This document shows, in pieces, positions 1 to 10,029 of a DNA stretch of 64,000 nucleotides. Origin of the DNA: Acanthopleura granulata (taxonomy: Eukaryota; Mollusca; Polyplacophora; Chitonida; Chitonidae). The notes under the pieces are model-generated. The model ran no database searches and was not told the DNA's origin. It saw only the letters and a program-made list of their open reading frames with translations. Numbering within the stretch: position 1 is the first letter of the stretch; every line of letters starts with the position of its first letter. The DNA lies in assembly GCA_016165875.1 (NCBI GenBank), contig JABBOT010000080.1, positions 44,319,272 to 44,383,271 of the forward strand, in the 5' to 3' direction. The translations under genes and the position numbers were made by a program.

Positions 1-282
1 CCGCCGCCTGAGAACCCCCTTTGGTTTCCAGGTGTGCACCAGTTGGTTGTCATCACAAAAACTTAAGCACGATCAAGGACAACCAATAGCTTCTCGTCCG
101 GTTCCCAAACCTTGTCGCCCATGACGTAATTATGACTGGGACCGCGAGACTGGCTTTCACAACCTCAACCGACGCCGAGCGATTCTCGGCCGTGCTGTGG
201 TAAAGAATACCACAGTCAGGATCAGCGGCTAAAATTTCATGTCGCTCGTTGACAGCGACGTCTACCACTGTTACATGCGCCT

Positions 283-1008
283 TTGAAAGACGGCCCTGGA
301 GAGAGGGAATGCCCAGTACTAGGATATCGACAGAAACCGCAACAAGAATGTCACACGAATCTGGGTTTGGGGCTGAGGATAAAGACGAGACTACAGAAAA
401 AGACCGAAGTATTGCAGAGGCCTTATGGTGTCCGCGACGACATCTCCTTCGATTTCGAGTTGCTGGAGAGCCATATGCCATTCTACCAGTGGGCCCTGGG
501 GGACAGGCTAGAATACGACCTTCAACGAATACAGCCGTGTCATCCGGGCCTTAGGGGTCGCCAATGCCAGCTACACCATCCATCACATCAGCCTGGAGTA
601 CGATATAGTCACCCAGCGTCAGCTCGCCCGGATGATCCGAAATCCGGCCGCCTGGCCATACTGTGGAGGCGACAATCGAGGAGGCCACCAACCAGCTTTA
701 CAGCCAAGGCCTTCGCGCCTACCAGCAGTGGGATGAGGCAAAGCGATCCCGACGTCACCATGGTCGCAAAAGACGTTGCGCTGTCAGACGTGTGCCTTGC
801 CGACTTCTTAACCACTGTGTGCGCCGTGTGGCTTCACCTCAGCTTCACGGACGACGACCAGCTACACGGCAGCGGGCGGCGCCTAGAGAACGAGATTCAG
901 CTGACGAAAAGAGAAGTGGCTGGTGGCGCTTTGAACATCTATCTTTTCGCGGTCATGGACGCCCAGCGCTACAAGGATGGCCGATTCGTCGAAGAGCTGT
1001 CCTTGTAA
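283..1008 (+). pseudogene. Major-capsid-protein-like remnant (element V copy 1)
   Basis: Reading frames switch several times, but successive pieces read like parts of a double-jelly-roll major capsid protein. Around 410-520 there is RPYGVRDDISFDFE followed by YQWALGDRLEYDL. From about 525 a second frame gives VIRALGVANASYTIHH and then SLEYDIVTQRQLARMI. The C-terminal part (about 766-1008) contains FLTTVCAVWLHLSF and ends with ALNIYLFAVMDAQRYKDG and a stop at 1006-1008. The 'LNIYLFAVMDA' ending resembles the last strand of capsid proteins in this lineage. The piece at 660-760 (EEATNQLYSQGLRAYQQWD) does not fit smoothly and may mark a rearrangement or another small gene. The packaging ATPase follows directly, as is common in such elements. 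Family assignment is from pattern recognition only; a fold search would be needed to confirm it. Confidence 0.55.
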
Positions 1009-1047
1009 CCTCTAGCCCAGGGGTACCACTGAGCGATTATCTGTGGA

Positions 1048-1544
1048 ATGAGGTGGTGTGGTCAAACCCTTTTCATACTCAACTTCCTGGGGGGTCCCTA
1101 TCGCGGCTTGTTTCAACACATTGTTTTCCTGTGTCCCACTATACCGTACAATCGGGTGTATCGAGAGCGTCCCTGGGTGTGGAGCAACCCAGAAGCCTAT
1201 GTCGTAAACCCAGGTGAAAGGCTCCAAGACTACCTCCGTGCCTTCTACCAGCTGTTCTTTACATCATTGACGACTGCTTGGCCACAATGGCGGTGAAAAA
1301 AAGAAGGACATCCTCTCTGAGCTGGCCTTCTCAGGTGGCACGCGTACTCGGTTCTCAAGGATCTACGTGGGCAGGTGCGCTGGGTTACCATCTTCCCCCG
1401 CAAAGATAATGACTCGTTTGAAGAATGTCTCCGAGAAAATGATGTGATCCCTCGGAAGAGCGGGCCAGCTTCTACCGTACCCAAACAAAGCATGCCAAGC
1501 TTCTGTTGAAGACTTATAAGCCGGCTGCACACCACGTGGTATAA
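1048..1544 (+). pseudogene. A32/FtsK-HerA-type genome-packaging ATPase remnant (copy 1)
   Basis: The first frame (1048-1296) gives NFLGGPYRGLFQHIVFLCPT and then RERPWVWSNPEAYVVNPGE. The expected Walker A just upstream is eroded to RWCGQT, with Lys replaced by Gln. A shift near 1258 moves to a frame reading YIIDDCLATM, which is the Walker B aspartate pair. A further shift in the A-run near 1300 continues as DILSELAFSG. The C-terminal part appears as VLKDLREQ, then DSFEECLRENDVIP, and ends AAHHVV-stop at 1542-1544. This order matches viral packaging ATPases of the A32 family, which pump DNA into capsids. Relative to copy 2, 33 bases are missing after 1340. The gene lies between the capsid remnant and a small gene of unknown function on the same strand. 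Confidence 0.72.
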
Positions 1545-1712
1545 TGTGCTAAACGCTGTTGCTTTACAGCAGCTGGCTATAGATATTTTCAGTGAAAAAA
1601 AACCTTAAATGTGATCGCATGGGCTGCATGCGAATATTTTAGAGCTAAGAGGATAGTGGCACATATCGCGTATTGCATGCGGTCTGTAACTCAAACAATT
1701 CGCCAGGAGAAT

Positions 1713-2216
1713 ATGGTCGAACTGGACGAACGAATCGACGATGACGCTTAGGCTGCGTCCTGGGATGGACAAAAGAAACTGAAAGAGCGATTATAGGAAC
1801 GAGCAGAAACGCGTCCTATAAATCTGCACCGCGAAAGACTTGCTGTGCTAGCACCGGGGATCAGGCCAAACAGTGTCTTTCGAAGGCATTGACAGTGAAC
1901 CAAACTGACTCGCTGGAGAAGGACGAGGTCGAAAAGCTCTACGCCCGCTATGAAGCAAGATTAGGCGCGGCCATGACATTAACGATAGTTCAGGTTTCAC
2001 TACAAATGTACTCAGGAGTGTCCAGCATGTTTCTTCCAATCCCACCCGAGAAACAACCGGCTCTTCTGCGCGACCTGGAGGCCGACCCCTTTGTTTGGAC
2101 AAGCCATTAGTAGTGCTTCCTATGTGCTCTATCATCGCTACGGTATGTTCCTAGCGACGCAGCTCTTACCACAGTCAGGCATTGTTAATTTCGACAACAG
2201 TGCCCTCGGACATTGA
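1713..2216 (+). pseudogene. Element V gene 3 remnant, unknown virion-associated protein (copy 1)
   Basis: The start at 1713 gives MVELDERIDDDAEA, interrupted by an in-frame stop, with another stop near 1794. A second frame from 1889 reads an open stretch with EKDEVEKLYARYEARLGAAM and then SMFLPIPPEKQPALLRDLEA. After a shift near 2090 it continues as SSASYVLYHRYGMFLA and ends with a stop at 2214-2216, four bases before the next gene's ATG. The product would be roughly 165 residues, charged at the N-terminus and more hydrophobic later. I do not recognise the family. Its place between the packaging ATPase and a membrane-protein gene suggests a structural or assembly role. Copy 2 has one stop codon fewer here. 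Confidence 0.45.
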
Positions 2217-2219
2217 ACG

Positions 2220-2567
2220 ATGGCAGAAAACCCGAATCTGTCCTCGGAGCACCAGGCGAAGAAGGTGGCGGCCGGGACTACTCTCAGAAAGATCAAATGG
2301 GAACGGCCTCTTGAACCGTTTCGGGCGGCTAAGGAATCACAACACCATGGTGTTTCTATTGCTGCTGCTACAGCAGGACAGCAGGAGGCCTCAGAAAGGA
2401 GAGAGTCTGTTTCAGAGTTTCCTGGTGTTGCAAAGGAGGCAAAGTGGACCCCATACATTGTTGTGGTAGCTCGCCTTGTTGGTATTTGTTTATGTATATG
2501 CTCATCACCGACAGCTGCTTTTTTTTCTTGCTCCACAAGTACAGAAATCATCACAATCCAACTCTAA
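2220..2567 (+). CDS. Small single-pass membrane protein of element V (copy 1, extended by stop loss)
   Basis: An open frame of 115 codons starts at the ATG right after the previous gene's stop. The N-terminal 75 residues are polar and Ala/Glu/Lys-rich (MAENPNLSSEHQAKKV). A hydrophobic segment, YIVVVARLVGICLCICS, forms a likely transmembrane helix near the C-terminus. In copy 2 a TGA ends the protein at residue 95, right after the helix. Here that codon is TCA, so the frame runs on for 20 residues and is probably artefactually extended. This is the best-preserved plus-strand gene of V, with the frame open in both copies. Small tail-anchored membrane proteins are common in viruses with an internal membrane, but the role is inferred. 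Confidence 0.5.
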   Translation: MAENPNLSSEHQAKKVAAGTTLRKIKWERPLEPFRAAKESQHHGVSIAAATAGQQEASERRESVSEFPGVAKEAKWTPYIVVVARLVGICLCICSSPTAAFFSCSTSTEIITIQL

Positions 2568-2669
2568 CCCATCCCTGTGGTGAGCAATTGAAGATTCACA
2601 CCGATCCTCTCCATAGGGATTAACAACATACCAACTCCAGTTACCGACAGTAAGCTGCTCGTAAGCGCG

Positions 2670-2858
2670 ATGTATCACATCGCAATTGTCTCTGGCTTAG
2701 CTATGGGATACTAAAGATTGGGTAAGATAGTCAATGGAGGGGCCCCTCCCAAGCTAGACTTCTCAACCGTGATGGTGGTCGTGGACATGGCCCTCGCCAT
2801 GGCGACCAAGGACATGTTAATTAAACAGGGGATCATTCCACCAGATATTATGAAGTAG
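2670..2858 (+). pseudogene. Short hydrophobic protein remnant of element V (copy 1)
   Basis: One frame of 63 codons runs from ATG 2670 to TAG 2856-2858, broken once by TAA after residue 14 (MYHIAIVSGLAMGY). The rest reads GGAPPKLDFSTVMVVVDMAL followed by ATKDMLIKQGIIPPDIMK. It has a weakly amphipathic hydrophobic stretch and a Pro-rich end. I do not recognise the family. It sits between two other small membrane-type genes on the same strand, with a gap of 17 bases to the next ATG. The ATG is lost in copy 2. Confidence 0.4.
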
Positions 2859-2875
2859 AAAAGTCCTCGATTGTA

Positions 2876-3269
2876 ATGATGGTTGGGGTAGCTCTCGTAA
2901 ATGCACTTGCTTTCTCAGGTAGTCACTTTCTCTTCACAACTCTTCGAAGCCTCACGGTCAATGCCGAGCGTAAACGCCACTATAAAACTATAGAACAGCT
3001 CCATGCGGCGCAATCTCAAAGACGAAGCTTCTGCACTGGGTTAATGACGAACTGCATCGACAGAGGCACGCAGAGCGCACATTTCGCAATGTCGACTCCG
3101 TCATGCACGAGCACACTCAGCTCACGGGAAAACACTTATCGCCACAGGGCCCGAACCTGTCCTAAGCGATTTCTATACACCATCGGAGGACCAAAAGGAA
3201 CGCGACATCGCCTTCATCCTCCTCAGGATGGGTGTGACTGGTCTAGTCGCCTACAAATTCGCTGAGTAG
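2876..3269 (+). pseudogene. Element V gene 6 remnant: hydrophobic N-terminus, charged body (copy 1)
   Basis: The first frame starts at ATG 2876 with MMVGVALVNALAFSGSHFLF, a likely membrane segment or signal anchor, and continues to a charged stretch NAERKRHYKTIEQLHAAQS. A shift near 3030 gives HWVNDELHRQRHAERTFRNV. Another shift near 3160 gives LSDFYTPSEDQKERDIAFIL, ending VTGLVAYKFAE-stop at 3267-3269. The original protein would have been about 130 residues with hydrophobic ends and a central coiled-coil-like region. I cannot assign a function. It is the last plus-strand gene before the convergence point with the minus-strand replication gene. Confidence 0.45.
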
Positions 3270-3357
3270 TCCCAAAAAACTGTGCTGGACTCTCGCAAGA
3301 GCTCCTCGCCGAAATGGCAGGCACGACATGAGCAGTGAGGCTCATATTATTTTTCCA

Positions 3358-3415
3358 TACCGTATATATGTATATATATATTTGTATATACCACCTATAT
3401 ATATAAATATCACAC
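3358..3415. repeat. AT/TATA microsatellite between convergent genes of V
   Basis: The stretch is made mainly of TA dinucleotides with GTATA interruptions. It separates the plus-strand gene set from the minus-strand replication pseudogene. In copy 2 the same site (43860-43925) has expanded by about 18 bases, as expected for replication slippage. Confidence 0.85.
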
Positions 3416-3439
3416 ATGATGATTTTGCCTGAAGAGATA

Positions 3440-6400
3440 TACTCCGTGATGTTAGATGTTGACTACTGTGCCTTCGACAACAAAATTTCCGGTCCTCTGG
3501 CCACGGTACTGATGGATAGCTCGCACAAGTCGCTCGAATTCACTCGGCAGGACGAAAAGTCCATGCCTTTCGCAGTAAGGGTGCTGGAGGGCCCGATCAA
3601 CCTCCGGGCGACGACCGGGCAGCTGCCTCCCTGGAGTAAACAACTCCGGTCCACACTGATCTCCTGGGTATCCTTTGGTTGGTAAACCCATTGGGGCTTA
3701 ATATTGCACGCGGCACAGCGGATATTTTTCTGCTCCATGAGATGCAGGATGTGATCGACCTTCAAGTTAAACCTCAGCCCCTTGTCTTGATCCTGGCGTT
3801 TGTAGCCCACTGACATCCTCTGAATGGTTTTGCGGAGCAACTGCTGGGTGATTTGTCTTCGCTCGGATCCCTCCTCGGGTGTCAGACTACCCATTAGAGC
3901 TGGCTGAGATACTCCACTCTTGATACACCAAGGTACGCAGGGTTGGGCCACTCGAGGTAATCGCCAATGATCCAGACGTCTTGAGGGTCCTTGACGGTGA
4001 GAACCTGACTTGAGTGAACTGTGTGACGGCATAACCAAGGGGCCAGTCATCAGTCTGAATAGCCGCCTTTGCTGCCTCTATGCTCACATCGACGATGTCG
4101 TTGAGTACCAGCTCTTCCATGCGGCCCCTGCCCGGGACGGGGACTTGTAAGTTTTGCTTCCGGCTAACTTTTCGGTGGTACAGCAGGGGCAATGGGGTTC
4201 TCGGAAGTGGACCTGGAATAGCAACTCCTGTGCTCGGTTGCGTACTTTCTGTCTCGAGGTCAAGATGAGGTCGCCTGGATGAAAGCCTTCAGCGAACCCA
4301 ACAAAGGCAGCTGGGGAGGGCTTTTCTCATCTCCTGGCACTGAATCTTTTCTGGTTGCAGGCGAATAAACTTTTTGAGGGTTTTGAGGGCCGGGTCTATG
4401 GACTATGTTCGAGGGAATGGAGGAAGATGTCCAGAATGGGCAGGGGCATGGTGCATACCTCGTTCCAGATGATAACACGGGGGATGAACTTGCCCATCCT
4501 TTCCGGGGTCCACTCAGTCTGACCACTCAAGTGGTGATAGATCTGGGTCTGGCACGCATGTCTTTGGCCAGTCTGTTGGTCGGGGTGAAGACCAGGGGAT
4601 TTTTATCGCGGAAGAGCTCAATTGCTCTCGTCGATTTGCCCCCCCCCCCCCGTTCAAATAGCTCAATTGGTGTTCGGTCAGTCGGTCAGGGTGACGTAGT
4701 GCAGTTATGTCTTTGCTGCCTTCGGTATTCGCGCTTGGCTAGGTTATCCCTGTGAGACAATGGACATCAATGGCTTCATTGCTGCAGAAGGCCTTGGGGG
4801 TCACATACGCCTCAATCCCTTCGAGCTTGTACTATCCTGACATAGATGGAATCGGTTGCAACCTGGACAGCTTCCTCGGGTTCGAACGTCGAAAGTATAA
4901 GGAGCAGGTTTTTATGTGGGCATATTCCAACATGGAGCCCTGATTTGGGTGTACTGGGGTTGTGAACCAACGTGTCAGGATATGATTTCATTGGTGCTCT
5001 GACCAGGGTGCCACTTTGACGGGTGTCTCACAAAAGGAAGTCAAGTTCACCCTTGATTGTCACCAGTCGCCGTGTCAATCTTTTTCCGTCAGCCTTGCTG
5101 CCCTGCGTGCATTTGCAGATGATGATGCACCCCTGTTTACGGTCTTGAGGGAGTCACATCTTGATGTGTTTCTTAAAAGTGATTATTGCTTCACGCACCT
5201 TGAGGGACTTCAGCAGGCCACATTCTGCCCGGAAAGCAAAAAGCTGTGTTGGGACAATCCCCTCTCGGCGAAATGCCTTCAAAACCGCTCGGGGATGACA
5301 GAATGGCAGTCTGTGAACTCCCACTAATGGACCTCCGCGAAGCGTGTGCCAATGTCTTTGGGGAGGGGACCATTGATGGCTACACGGCTCATGCGGTGAG
5401 TTGGGTGTTCGCAAAGGTCAAAATATAACTTTCCGTCGCCTTCTCCATGAAAGGAGGCCGGGTAGCACGCTTACATGTCGGCGTTGGGTTTGTCTCACGT
5501 GTCGTTGTCCATGATGTTCCAGAGCCCGCCGTGGCCATGCTCAACGCAGGCCTTCTAGATGTCGTTGAGCAGATTTCCTGGAATTGGCTTCAAGCCATTT
5601 TTTTCTTTCGCCATGATGCTGCCTGCGTGATTCTCGCCGAAGATTCTCTCTCGGCCAGTTCAGGGTTACCCAGCTTTGAGCCTCTCGTGAACCCCCTGTG
5701 TTCAGTCGGTGCGGCCGTCCTGTAGCACGAACTGGTCGATACCGAGCTGTCTGTATTGTCCACCCAACAGCCAGACAGCTAAGGGCTCGCCCTGGGTAGC
5801 TTGCCGTGTAGCCCTCACACGTCGCCCTCACAGACGTTTCTGCTTTAGGGGAAGTTGAGATCTTTGGACCAAGTGTGGCCATTGTGGCAGAGTAAGCTCT
5901 GTTTTATCTCTGACTCAGTTGCCATCGAATTGATATTCCCCACTGTTGTATATGTGCTCGCCGGCAATGTGCAGCAAGGACGATTGCCCTTCTTAGTATC
6001 CTTTCCAGATCAGCCACATCATCGACCGTAGCGCCCGTTTCATGCACCCTCTCCTCCCACTCTTGGATTTTCTGATGCCTCGTGAGAATGGGGCTTTGAC
6101 CCCTCAAGGCGCCTTCGAAGTATTCCACGACTCTCTGTGCCACAGAGTTAAGGTCGTCACGCCTTAGCGGAGCGAGGTTGGCAGGGTCTGGGTCTCTGAC
6201 GGGGTAGATCCCGTACACTACCGCGGTGACAGGGTAAGCGTTCTGGTAGAACACGCTATCAATCCCAGTCAGAGAGCATGGCTTTGCCCTCTGTGAGATC
6301 TGAGTCATAGCCTGCCCTTATTTCCTCTCAGTCCGGACTGGGTCAAACTTGTCTTCAACCACTCAGTTGCCTTCGTTCCGCAGGAGTATGAACTCATCCC

Positions 6401-7256
6401 CCTCAGGTTTCGCGATGAACAGCTGAGCCGCTCTCGTATCAGTCATGCGGGCATCTAGGGTCAGTCGCCCAGCTCTGGCGTGCATACCATCAGTGCTTTC
6501 AATATCGCCGATATCGAGTGGGTGATCCACTTCCACCCGCCACTTAGAAAAGACCGCAGTAGTGCCATCAACTTCAAACTCGTCTTAGGCATCGCTCAGA
6601 ATCTCAACCCAATCTTCAGCCTGGGGCCGTTGTGGCCTCAGCGGCCGATGGAAGCAGTTTTCAGCGTCATCCGGAATAGGTGCATCGAGAATATACCCAG
6701 GTTCATACTCTGCAAGAATTTCATCAATTAAACCATCCATAGTAGTCATGTTGCCTGATGGGTATATCATATGAGGGTTTATCTCTAAATGGGCATTTCC
6801 ATGCCCTCTTATCACACCGCCTTGATGGGTATAGCAAATGGGACCTCGTCTCTAAGTGGGAATTTCAAAAGCGGCCAGACGTGCCAACTCTTTCTGCGAT
6901 GCCCTCTGATCATGCCGCCGCAGATTTCGATATCCACACTCGAGATAAAGCCTTTGCTTGTTAGTAACACCAACAACGCAAATTCGGCAAGGCTGTGTAC
7001 ATGAGCCCTTACGGAATCTTGCCAGGTGAACCTTACAGAAATCTCCAAGGCAGCTTTTACCGCAGAGATCTGTTGAGCTTAAGATGAGCCACTTGCATCT
7101 GTTGTGTCCTTTAGGCGTGGTGAATTGTAACGGTATATCAGCAATAGCCTGGGTATCTCTAAAAGGAGACCCGGGCCGGCGAGGGTGGTGGGCTGTCCCT
7201 CTTTCCTCTCCTATATGTTTTATTTTTTGTGAATGTGAACGCCGGTTTGTGTACAC
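3440..7256 (-). pseudogene. Fused family-B polymerase / SF1 helicase / HNH-like replication protein remnant (copy 1)
   Basis: The gene is read from 7256 downward, with many frameshifts and stops. The N-terminal region (7256-6852, MYTNRRSHSQKIKHIGEE start) has Cys pairs: CGKSC, CKVH and CRIC. A long conserved region at 6308-5904 is open. At 5485-5450 NADM-stop-ACYPASF resembles polymerase-B motif A. At 4862-4839 VATDSIYV resembles motif C (DTDS). A Gly-rich Walker A (GGGGKST) at about 4650-4625 is followed by RAIELFRDKNPLVFTPTNR. IIWNEV at about 4475-4456 is a Walker-B-like motif with Asp changed to Asn. Between about 4030 and 3905 come SSQVLTVKDP and AYLGVSRVEYLSQL, matching SF1 motifs V and VI. 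Near 3720-3640, RCAACNI then DTQEISVDR resembles a Cys-bearing HNH end. Such a protein would replicate the element's DNA. Whether replication was protein-primed cannot be seen. Confidence 0.65.
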
Positions 7257-7402
7257 AGATAACTGGCAAAAGTTTATCTACGCGAACACCATATGGCTTG
7301 ATGTGTAGCAGAAATTAGTCGGAACAGGGACGGGGAGAGCTGGCTGGTCGGGTGGTGGGGGAGGGGGCATTAGCTAGTGCATTCACCCCCATGCTGCTGC
7401 TT

Positions 7403-7482
7403 GACTTGTGAGAGCCTATAATTGTGTGTCAATAAATTTGTCATTTTCTTTAAATTCAAATCTACACTTGGTTTGGTTTGTA
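7403..7482 (+). repeat. Left copy of a direct repeat of about 75 bp bounding S1
   Basis: The sequence contains GTCAATAAATTTG, ATTTTCTTTAAATTC and CTACACTTGGTTTG. The same motifs recur at 8278-8355 in the same orientation, enclosing spacer S1. Both also occur in copy 2 (47914-47998 and 48838-48915). An AATAAA is embedded, so the repeat may be a duplicated 3' end. Confidence 0.75.
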
Positions 7483-7483
7483 A

Positions 7484-8277
7484 ATTGATGCTCACTGTTA
7501 CACTGATCGAGGTTTACAAACCAAGATAAATGCACATTGCCCTAGAGTTACGGCCCAATTTACATACTTATCCGAAAATGGGGGGCTGCGTGCGCATGTC
7601 TCTTGAGTGGCGGTGGCGGAAAGCCCATCTTTCTTGCATGAATCGCATGCCTATCTAAGTACACAAATAGCTTTTCCCACCACCAATCCCAACATCCTCC
7701 TGGGCGACGCAACCTTTTGTTTTGATTGGTGGTTTGAAATCCCACATATTCAATACATTTAATTTCTTCATATAGATTACTTTTTAATGGTTTTTAATGG
7801 ATCCTCCCTGGGCTAAGAACTCTGAATTAAAGCTTATACTTGGTCAGCCGCCGCTGGGCTAAGAGCTCTGTGCTAGAGCTTGCACTAAGTCAGCCCTCGG
7901 TGGACTACAATCTATGAACTAGAGCTTAAGCTAGTTAGCCCTCGCTGGGCGAAGAGAGCTTTGAGAGCTTATGATAGACATATTTATAGTCTAGACAAAA
8001 TTGATTAGGTCAAATTATGATGCAATTGGCTGAGTCGCCCCATATGCCCAAGATATTAGTTGTGATATTAATATGTTCCGGTTGTTGCGATATTGTTTTG
8101 TATTCAGTAACACATTTATTGATATTTCATCTGTGTGCCTAATATAATGTTACGTACATTGAATAGTTCTCCTGTATTGTGTATACAGCCGAAATACAGG
8201 TGCTGAACAACATATGTTCTTGTATGTGATATTCGCAGATTGATAACATCGAAGTACACATATCAGTGCTTTCTATC
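7484..8277. other. Spacer S1 (no gene seen)
   Basis: This spacer recurs at 27766-28165 plus 31715-32095 (split by a retroelement) and at 48000-48837. It holds a 45-bp tandem repeat. I see no convincing coding sequence. Its repeated placement next to V and A marks it as part of the ancestral duplicated unit. Confidence 0.7.
7800..7975. repeat. 45-bp tandem repeat in S1, about 4 units
   Basis: Units follow the pattern CTCGCTGGGCTAAGAGCTCT, then GAGCTAGAGCTTAAGCTAGT and CAGCC, with point differences. AGCTCT, AGAGCTT and AGCT palindromes are frequent. Copy 2 (48311-48530) has at least one more unit, and the split S1 (31715-31800) has two. Confidence 0.8.
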
Positions 8278-8355
8278 GGTTGACTTGTGTGAGCCTATAA
8301 TTCTGTGAGTCAATAAATTCATTTTCTTTAAATTCAAATCTACACTTGGTTTGTT
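8278..8355 (+). repeat. Right copy of the 75-bp direct repeat bounding S1
   Basis: It matches 7403-7482 in the same orientation, sharing GAGCCTATAATT, GTCAATAAATT and CTACACTTGGTTTG. Homology between the two V-S1 blocks stops right here, as the sequence enters segment A. Confidence 0.75.
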
Positions 8356-8366
8356 TTGTAAACTCA

Positions 8367-9985
8367 TAGCTAACCCTTAACTGCCAACCGCCGACTATCT
8401 TCACTTACCTGGTTTTCCCATATTCTTTCCATTGCTAACACTATGGATCTCAGGTTATTTCGATTGAAAAATAATTCTAAAGGAATGAGGAAGCGTTTGG
8501 ATGGAGGAGTGCAGTATTAGAGTTAAATCTCTCCAGCACGGGTTTGATTCCTGTCTCATCCTGGCTTAAATGTGTTAAAACCGGCAAACAGGTCTTTCAT
8601 CAATTCAGAACAAAACGAAACAAGCACTTTTCATATCCAGCTTAACCACAAAAAATTGCTAAAATTTTAAATACAGTTTTGAGCGATGTCCTAATAAGTT
8701 GTAAAATATCTCAGGCATCTCAAGATGAAAGTACTCATTTGGAAAATTGAAAATAATCCCTTACAGACAGGATGCAAATGAAGATCTCTCTCAGGCTGTA
8801 CATATACATGGATACCATATTTTAAAACAATAACTTTAATGAAGACTAGTGTTCATTTTCTTTCATATCTGCTAAAGATTGAAGTTAAGACGCCATCTGC
8901 ATCTTGAGTTTATTATTATTATTTCTATTAATATTGTAAAAAGTAATTATTACGGGTGTTCTATAAAATGATGGAAAAACATCCATTTCCTGAGTTGTGT
9001 TTGGCATTTCCGACAAAAATGGCCGGTACAGCTTTCTTAAGTCTTCTTCCTCATATCGTCACCAGCCGTAGTCATTCTTCCGTTCATACTTTTTCCTCGA
9101 GACAGCTAAGTGTTCCATTCACTGTTACAGGTGTAAGATAATTTCAAAACCACATTTTCAACGCTGCGATTGGATATCCCAAAAAGACCAAGCATAGGTG
9201 GTCGCACTTTGTAAAGGTAAATTGGATCTGAAAGATCTAGGTCATTGCTCTCTTGGGCTTTATAGGGGCGGTGTACTTACTCCTATGGAATTGCAACCGT
9301 ACGTAATTTTTGCAGAGGGCAGATGTATTTACAACTTTGTGATCAGGTTAATGTTATACTGACGGAAATATCTGTCCGACTGTCAGATAAGTAGTGGTGT
9401 AAATGTTTCACCATGTGTAAAACTCTCCTTAACACACAATGCCATGTCCTCTCAACGAGGCCCTTTCATGACGCCATGAACTATAGCAACCGTTTGATGG
9501 CTCCATACGTGACTGGCACAGCGCACGATTTGGATTCTGACCTTTTGTCCTCCTGGATTGCCGCAGTCTCAATGTTCACAAAGCCTTGGTGACAAGATGT
9601 AATTCGATCAGTACAGCAGTATTTACAAAAACATTTGTCGGTACCAATCGTGGCCCACTTCACCTATCTTCAGGTTTACGCCGGGAATGACCGATTCTAG
9701 ATTTCACTTTGAATTTTGAATGACCATCTTCCTTAAAAAGTGGGCTTGGACTGATTTTCTGATCTAAATAAAATTTTTCAGTTGTAAGTAGTATTAATTT
9801 TTTTCTCATTTTTACAAATAATTTCACGTAATGTCAAGATGACTTGTTGCACAAAAAGCGTTTTCTACGAGTCACAAACATACATCTGGGAGAAAAACAG
9901 GTCGAAACATTATTCATTGCATATCAAGGAACATTGCCAGCCAGTGCCAGGGATAACACTGGCAATGCCTTACACGATCATCACT
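8367..9985. other. Non-coding part of segment A
   Basis: This part is AT-rich with only short frames on either strand. It corresponds to 18253-20380 in unit B. A stretch near 8496-8566 has a tRNA-like T-arm but no complete cloverleaf. No gene supported. Confidence 0.6.
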
Positions 9986-10029
9986 TAGATTTGGCTACAC
10001 CTTGCAGATAATAAAACACTTCACTGGTT

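Larger units (their letters stand above)
1..7316 (+). mobile_element. Decayed virus-like element V, copy 1 (left end cut by window)
   Basis: Two opposing gene sets meet at an AT microsatellite near 3360. Plus-strand remnants (capsid-like, packaging ATPase, four small genes) run from 283 to 3269. A long replication-type pseudogene runs on the minus strand from 7256 to about 3440. From about 766 onward the sequence matches 41238-47830 almost base for base, in the same orientation. All genes carry frameshifts or stops, so this is a relic. The base composition is more GC-rich than the AT-rich surroundings. The combination of a double-jelly-roll-type capsid and an A32-type ATPase suggests the PRD1-adenovirus lineage of dsDNA viruses or virus-like transposons. 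No integrase or protease was recognised. The right boundary is placed where homology with the inverted fragment at 32100 ends. Confidence 0.7.

Noticed and set aside
53..481. 142-codon minus-strand frame at the left end
   Set aside because: It overlaps the capsid-like frames on the plus strand, has no recognisable motif, and lies in GC-rich DNA where long antisense frames are common.
3223..3417. Minus-strand ORF through the AT microsatellite
   Set aside because: Its N-terminal half is simple Tyr/Ile repeats encoded by TA dinucleotides.
8496..8566. tRNA-like sequence with a T-loop (GGGTTTGATTCCTG)
   Set aside because: The D-arm and anticodon arm cannot be completed and the copy in unit B is truncated. 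At most it is a SINE head remnant.
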